Positions 59,488 through 64,000 of a stretch of DNA of 64,000 nucleotides are shown here, piece by piece. The notes under the pieces are model-generated. The model made no database searches. It worked only from the letters and a program-made list of their open reading frames with translations, and was not told where the DNA came from. A program made the translations under genes and the position numbers. Within the stretch, counting starts at the first letter, position 1. Each line of letters opens with the position of its first letter. The DNA comes from Leptospira sp. WS58.C1 (GTDB lineage Bacteria; Spirochaetota; Leptospiria; Leptospirales; Leptospiraceae): assembly GCF_040833995.1 (NCBI RefSeq), contig NZ_CP162137.1, positions 3,642,001 to 3,706,000 of the forward strand, given 5' to 3'.

Positions 59488-61055
59488 AACCTATGCTCCG
59501 CTGTGACGAACAATTCTCTTAGAATTGTTCCCTGTGTCGTATCTAAATAAGCTTTCAATCCGTTACCCGCTACGAAATAACCGGAACGTAAAAGTATCTG
59601 CATATCTCGAAATGCACTCCATCTTAGATTTACGTTATATTCCTGACCGAAATAAGCTGAGGTGTGATAGAAGTTTTCCTCATTGTAAAATCTATTATTA
59701 TCGATGAGAGGAGACTTGGTCCCGTACAATCTATAATATCCTAAAGTCAAAACCAAGGGTCCGGATAGAACGATATCCGTAAATATTCCGTACTCGTACA
59801 AACCGCTCATGTCTCTACCGGAAAATAATGCGTAACCTCCCGTAAAGTCGTTCGCAATATTAGAAAGAGAATATCCGGGGAACAAAGTTCTATAACCGTT
59901 CCCATGCAAGTTGGATCTGGTGCCATCCTTTTCGTAACCGGGTCGGCCGGTAGAACCGGAAATCATGGAAGTAATACTTATGGATTCATTATAGCGATAA
60001 GATAATTGTGTATCAAAAAATCCTCCTTTGATCTTATACAAGTCGTACTTCTGTTGGATCTCATTACCATCGGCATCCCTGTATGGATTCAAAGATTTGA
60101 CGGTTCCGTGATTGTAAATACCGTGAATAGTCCATGTAAAATCTGAAAAATTAAATTCGTTAAATAAACCATGCCAGAACAATTGATTCGCGTCGCTGGT
60201 CCTGGAAACCAATCCGTACACACCGTTCACGTCTTGAACTTCCCTTAGGTTATCATCCAAATAAAAACTGTACAGTTCATGTTTTGTGTTATTAAAAAAA
60301 CTCGTTTTGATCTTATAAAAATAAACGTTGGAGCCTTGGTAATTTTTATCTGCAAACGTATTCCTGTCCAAGTCGGTGAGATTATTCTGTTTTGCTACAA
60401 ACCAACCGCCTTCTATCGTAGTGTTCCAATCCCGGATATCCTTGGTTAAATTCACGCCTGTTCCCGGAACGAACACAACTCTTCCTTGTGCAGAGGTAAA
60501 AAGTTGTAAACCAACTCTTGCAGTAAAACTTTTCTCCGGTAATTTAAAGTTTAGATATAAAAAGTTCGTCTGCATATTCACAGCAGAACTGAATGAGGCT
60601 TCTCCACCTTGACCGGGCCCCACGTTAGAAGTCTGATTAACTCCTCTTCCACCGAAAATAACGTCACCAATTTGAACACCCACCAACGCTTCGAAATATT
60701 TCGAAGTCGAAAAGTTCATATTCAATGTCATCCTAGTATCGTAATAGGTTGTATCTTCCTTTTGAGGACTGAGAGTACTTGGATAACCTTTCTGTCTAGC
60801 TGCTAGCTCATTTTGGTACTTAGTCAGAGTGTCCTGATTGTATTGTTGTAGAAAATCCGATCGGTTGTAAGGTGTAACAGGCGTTTGTCTCGAAGTATAA
60901 ATATCTCTTCCCAGACTAAATCCACGCACCCGGTAGTTCCCCTGAAAATCTATCTTTGTTTTTTCCTCTACTTCCTGAGCAGAAACAGAGAGGCCAAAAA
61001 GAACAAGGATAACTAGGGCGAGAATTCGGATCTTTTGAGACGGAGAATCCAACAC
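59484..61055 (-). CDS. Outer membrane beta-barrel protein (porin-like)
   Basis: 523 residues. A signal peptide ([13 protein letters not shown]) is followed by many alternating amphipathic strands rich in Tyr, Phe, Asn and Gly, and the protein ends in a terminal Phe (VTAEHRF), the outer-membrane insertion signal. The overall look ([15 protein letters not shown] at the start, several RGGY/GYY strands later) resembles alginate-export or other nutrient-porin families. The start is a GTG four bases after the stop of the solute-binding protein gene, so the two may be one uptake unit for a small organic substrate. Confidence 0.75.
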   Translation of the reverse strand: MLDSPSQKIRILALVILVLFGLSVSAQEVEEKTKIDFQGNYRVRGFSLGRDIYTSRQTPVTPYNRSDFLQQYNQDTLTKYQNELAARQKGYPSTLSPQKEDTTYYDTRMTLNMNFSTSKYFEALVGVQIGDVIFGGRGVNQTSNVGPGQGGEASFSSAVNMQTNFLYLNFKLPEKSFTARVGLQLFTSAQGRVVFVPGTGVNLTKDIRDWNTTIEGGWFVAKQNNLTDLDRNTFADKNYQGSNVYFYKIKTSFFNNTKHELYSFYLDDNLREVQDVNGVYGLVSRTSDANQLFWHGLFNEFNFSDFTWTIHGIYNHGTVKSLNPYRDADGNEIQQKYDLYKIKGGFFDTQLSYRYNESISITSMISGSTGRPGYEKDGTRSNLHGNGYRTLFPGYSLSNIANDFTGGYALFSGRDMSGLYEYGIFTDIVLSGPLVLTLGYYRLYGTKSPLIDNNRFYNEENFYHTSAYFGQEYNVNLRWSAFRDMQILLRSGYFVAGNGLKAYLDTTQGTILRELFVTAEHRF

Positions 61056-61058
61056 GAA

Positions 61059-61916
61059 TTATTTTACCCAACCGCTTCCTAGAAAATATTTAGAACGGAG
61101 ACTTTCGATCACGCCTGTTCTTTTTAATTCTTTGATAAAAAAATTAAAATTGTCCGTAAAGACTAGATCGTTCAAAGGTAATGCGGCGCTAATATACTCA
61201 TCCATAACCGGATTCACTAGAGCTACATAGTTCGCTTTTAGACTAGGTTGCTTTTGTAATAATGATAGAATATATAAACTATCTGCTACGTAACAAATCA
61301 CGTTTCCTTTTGTCAAAGCGTCTATCGCGATTGAATCCGATAGATAGCTATAGATTTGGTTCTTACCAAATCTCCTCAAAAGATAATTATGATTTGTAGT
61401 ATTGGATCTAACTGAAAATGAAAGAGCATTCAGTACCGATAAATCTTCCAAAGATTTAAAAGTCCTAGTAGTTACTATACTACCTTCCGGCTCCGGGGGA
61501 AGGGAACGTTTATTTACCAGACCGGCTGGAGTTGTAAGAAGATAAGGGTCCGAAAAGGTAACCGTTTTTCCGCGGCTCAAGTCCGTTGACATCCCAGCCA
61601 TAGCAATGTCTATCGTTCCTGCAGAGATCTCATCCGAAAATTGTCGAAAGGTTTTGAGAGGTTTCACTTTGAGCGCAACTCCCAAGTAATCAGCATAAAG
61701 TTTTGCCAGTTCCATATCAAATCCCGGAAAACCTTCTTTCGGATCTTGGATATAAAAAGGTTCGTAGACACGATTGACCCCGACTACCAATTCCTTCTTG
61801 GAAAGGACAGAATCCAACCTGGAGGGGATTGTTTTGGTTTGAGAATATAGGTCTATGGAGGTAAAAAGGACAATTGCCGAAAGAATTGCCGACTGAAACT
61901 GCTCCCGCATTTTCAT
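61059..61916 (-). CDS. Periplasmic solute-binding protein, family 3 type
   Basis: 285 residues with a signal peptide ([16 protein letters not shown]). The family-3 (amino-acid/polar-solute) pattern is clear: [59 protein letters not shown] and the C-terminal [20 protein letters not shown]. It should capture an amino acid or carboxylate in the periplasm. No ABC permease or ATPase is adjacent. Instead the outer-membrane protein gene begins three bases after its stop, suggesting a two-gene unit; it may serve as a sensor rather than for transport. Confidence 0.85.
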   Translation of the reverse strand: MKMREQFQSAILSAIVLFTSIDLYSQTKTIPSRLDSVLSKKELVVGVNRVYEPFYIQDPKEGFPGFDMELAKLYADYLGVALKVKPLKTFRQFSDEISAGTIDIAMAGMSTDLSRGKTVTFSDPYLLTTPAGLVNKRSLPPEPEGSIVTTRTFKSLEDLSVLNALSFSVRSNTTNHNYLLRRFGKNQIYSYLSDSIAIDALTKGNVICYVADSLYILSLLQKQPSLKANYVALVNPVMDEYISAALPLNDLVFTDNFNFFIKELKRTGVIESLRSKYFLGSGWVK

Positions 61917-61963
61917 GATACCTATGTTATCGGCATCTTCCGGTTGTTAAAGGAATTTTTAGT

Positions 61964-63244
61964 CTATTCTAATATTTGAAATTCAGTTCTGCGATTTTTG
62001 CGGTCCATTTCCGGGCTTTTTTCCGGATAAATCGGTTCCTTACTTCCCTTGCCGTCTGTGGTAAACCTACCGGATGAAATTCCTTTTTTGACCAAGTAAT
62101 CTTTCACCGCTGCAGCCCGATTTCGACTTAATTCCAAATTGTCGCTCGGATCTCCGTGTAAATCCGTATGTCCGGTAATTTTCAATTTTATGGAAGGATT
62201 TTCATTTAAGAAAGAGACCAATCTGTCTAAAATTTCAAAAGATTTTTCTTCTATCTCAAAAGAACCTGTTCGGAAGTGAATCGATTCCAAAGAGATCTTT
62301 TTGTTCTTCTTCAGTTCTTCCCATTCACTCGCTGAAAATTCGTAAATATCGTAATTGCCACCCTCTTTCACTAGCCTACAAAAGTATGCATTTTTGCCGT
62401 CAGGAGTTTCCGTGTAGAATGCTTCGTCGCCTGGAGAGTTGATAAGAGGTCCTAGGTTAACTGCAGCGGAGAAGGTCCCGTCTTCCTTGATCTCTACTTT
62501 ATAAATATCTAATCCACCGTAACCACCCGGACGATTGGAGGAAAAATACAAATACTTACTGTCTCTACTCAATGTGGCAGCGATCTCCGCATATTCGGTA
62601 TTAACAGGACTTTCCATTCGGATCGCCTTTTTCCAAGAACCATTCTTATATTCTGAAATATAAATATCAGACTCTGCTACTTTTCCGAAAGGATAACGAG
62701 TAAAGAATAGGTAGCTACCGGCTAAAAATGGATTCTCTTCTATTGCAGGAGTGTTCACTTCTTGAGGAAGTCTGGTCACTTTGTCCCAAGAGCCGTCTTT
62801 CAAGGTGGCGAAGTAAAGGTCTCTAGAAACTCCGATCTTACCGTTCCCTAGTTTAAACTCTATACTTCCGTCCCGATTAGAGGAAAAGATGATTGCTTTT
62901 TCATTCTCTATAACGAAAGGACTTTGATCGTCGAATTGGGAATTTAATTCGGAAATTTCTTCGCCAGCAGCCCAACCGTCTTTGGTTTTTACGGATTTAT
63001 AAAGATCCGAATAATTTGAATTTTTACGTTTAGAATAATAATATAAAGTATTTCCATCTTCCGATAGGCTTATTCCGAATTCATTTAAAGAAGTGTTAAT
63101 CTCTCCTTTTATAGGGGCAACTTTCCCTTTCATGGGCGAATCTTCCGCCCCTGATACGGAAAATCCTGCAAACACAAAGTAACAAAATAAGATAGAGACG
63201 GTCTTAGAAAATGGTGAGGATTGAGTATGGGTATCGGAAGCCAT
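61964..63244 (-). CDS. OmpA-family protein with PD40-type beta-propeller repeats
   Basis: 426 residues with a signal peptide ([17 protein letters not shown]). The N-terminal 300 residues contain PD40/WD40-like repeats ([40 protein letters not shown]), as in TolB-like proteins. The C-terminus is a peptidoglycan-binding OmpA domain ([42 protein letters not shown]). It should attach the outer membrane to peptidoglycan or sense envelope state. It lies 53 bases downstream of serS. Confidence 0.88.
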   Translation of the reverse strand: MASDTHTQSSPFSKTVSILFCYFVFAGFSVSGAEDSPMKGKVAPIKGEINTSLNEFGISLSEDGNTLYYYSKRKNSNYSDLYKSVKTKDGWAAGEEISELNSQFDDQSPFVIENEKAIIFSSNRDGSIEFKLGNGKIGVSRDLYFATLKDGSWDKVTRLPQEVNTPAIEENPFLAGSYLFFTRYPFGKVAESDIYISEYKNGSWKKAIRMESPVNTEYAEIAATLSRDSKYLYFSSNRPGGYGGLDIYKVEIKEDGTFSAAVNLGPLINSPGDEAFYTETPDGKNAYFCRLVKEGGNYDIYEFSASEWEELKKNKKISLESIHFRTGSFEIEEKSFEILDRLVSFLNENPSIKLKITGHTDLHGDPSDNLELSRNRAAAVKDYLVKKGISSGRFTTDGKGSKEPIYPEKSPEMDRKNRRTEFQILE

Positions 63245-63297
63245 ACTCTAACTATCTGTCTTTTAGGAAAAAACCTGATACTTTTTCGTAGAAAAAA

Positions 63298-64000
63298 TCA
63301 GAGATATTTATTCAAAACATCAGGGAACTCGATTGTTCCATCTTCTTTTTGATACGTCTCCATTACGGCTGCCAAGGTCCTTCCGATCGCTAAACCGGAA
63401 CCATTCAATGTATGGACCAATTGATTTTTGCCTTCTTTTGATTTGTAACGGATCTTACCACGTCGTGCCTGAAAATCTTTGAAGTTAGAAACGGAAGAAA
63501 TTTCCATCCAACGATCCAAACCGGGCATCCAAACTTCCAAATCGTACGTTTTGGAAGAAGCAGCCGAAATATCTCCGCTGCATAATAACATCACTCTGTA
63601 TCGGATCCCTAATTTTTTCAGGATATTCTCCGCGTGTGAGAGCATCTTTTTATGTTCTTCTTCTGAGTCTTCCGGACGAGCAAATTTCACGAGTTCCACT
63701 TTTTGGAATTGGTGAACACGAACTAGACCTCTCGTATCTTTTCCGTAAGAACCTGCTTCTCTTCTAAAACAAGAGGTATGGGCAGTTATGGAGATGGGTA
63801 GTGAATTTTCCGGAATGATCTCATCCCGGTATAAATTCGTTAACGGAACTTCCGCCGTTGGAATTAGATTGAGTTCATCTCTCTCTAAGCGATAGTACTC
63901 ATCCTTGAATTTTGGATACTGCCCTGTAGTAGTCATACATTCGTCGTTTACCATGACCGGCACCCAAACTTCCGTATAACCATGGTCAGTGGTATGAGTT
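63298..64000 (-). CDS. serS: Serine-tRNA ligase, C-terminal part (N-terminus beyond the window)
   Basis: The frame runs off the right edge, so only about 234 C-terminal residues are visible. Class II motif 2 is [20 protein letters not shown] and motif 3 contains [19 protein letters not shown]. The [13 protein letters not shown] segment reads continuously through to the window's end. The tRNA-binding coiled-coil arm and motif 1 lie outside. Confidence 0.94.
   Translation of the reverse strand, partial: THTTDHGYTEVWVPVMVNDECMTTTGQYPKFKDEYYRLERDELNLIPTAEVPLTNLYRDEIIPENSLPISITAHTSCFRREAGSYGKDTRGLVRVHQFQKVELVKFARPEDSEEEHKKMLSHAENILKKLGIRYRVMLLCSGDISAASSKTYDLEVWMPGLDRWMEISSVSNFKDFQARRGKIRYKSKEGKNQLVHTLNGSGLAIGRTLAAVMETYQKEDGTIEFPDVLNKYL

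Overview
The window is a stretch of spirochaete chromosome, almost certainly Leptospira and probably one of its moderate-GC (about 40 percent) lineages. The evidence is the plastid-type ferredoxin-NADP reductase, the many lipoproteins with relaxed spirochaetal lipoboxes, the density of GAF, PilZ, SpoIIE and HD-like signalling proteins, and histidine and tRNA-modification genes dispersed singly or in short runs. I found no rRNA operon, CRISPR array, intact prophage or insertion sequence. One tRNA is present, tRNA-Leu(CAG).

Layout. 1-4200: an ECF sigma factor with a linked membrane anti-sigma/FecR-like protein (cut by the window edge), a Vps62-like/ricin-lectin lipoprotein, an XRE regulator and an orphan DUF433 protein followed by two copies of a hairpin repeat. 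4228-11419: nuoG-nuoI, aroC, a tandem pair of degenerate HD-GYP paralogues and a double-ACT protein. 11698-23155: an ABC exporter with a coupled SET-domain gene, a GAF/sigma-54 activator, a GAF/SpoIIE phosphatase, tilS (frame broken at an A10 run), engB, an HExxH protein, a PilZ protein, a metallo-beta-lactamase-fold hydrolase and trmB. 23158-31090: a cell-envelope block (TPR/propeller lipoprotein, PEGA lipoprotein, FecR lipoprotein) and a probable further degenerate HD protein. 31074-40696: rsgA, a histidine kinase coupled to an alkyltransferase-like protein, thiD, and a minus-strand run hisB-hisH-hisA, VKOR-DsbA fusion, zinc-ribbon membrane protein, DUF885.

40813-48100 is the accessory-looking part. 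tRNA-Leu has a 23-bp copy of its 3' end 190 bp downstream, flanking a hairpin-rich insert. Next to it lies a five-gene operon: DUF2892 protein, TolC, RND pump, sulfide:quinone-oxidoreductase-like flavoprotein and a 64-aa protein. It is preceded by a CsoR-family gene whose residues match the persulfide sensor CstR rather than a copper sensor. Three near-identical 16-bp operators (ATACC-N6-GGTAT) lie in the two promoter regions. I read this as a sulfide/persulfide-responsive detoxification and efflux unit, and it is my best candidate for an undescribed system. It has no membrane-fusion protein.

48186-64000: a secreted hypothetical protein, an acyl-CoA synthetase, an MFS drug transporter, lpxD, ferredoxin-NADP reductase, a PC4 protein, a VWA-STAS fusion, tadA, the dnaX-ybaB-recR replication/repair block, an outer-membrane beta-barrel with a periplasmic solute-binding protein, a PD40-OmpA protein and the 3' part of serS.

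Coordinates for several genes use a start codon inside the longest open frame, chosen from the ribosome binding site, a terminator overlap or the family's usual N-terminus; each case is explained in its entry. All functional statements come from motif recognition by eye, without database searches.
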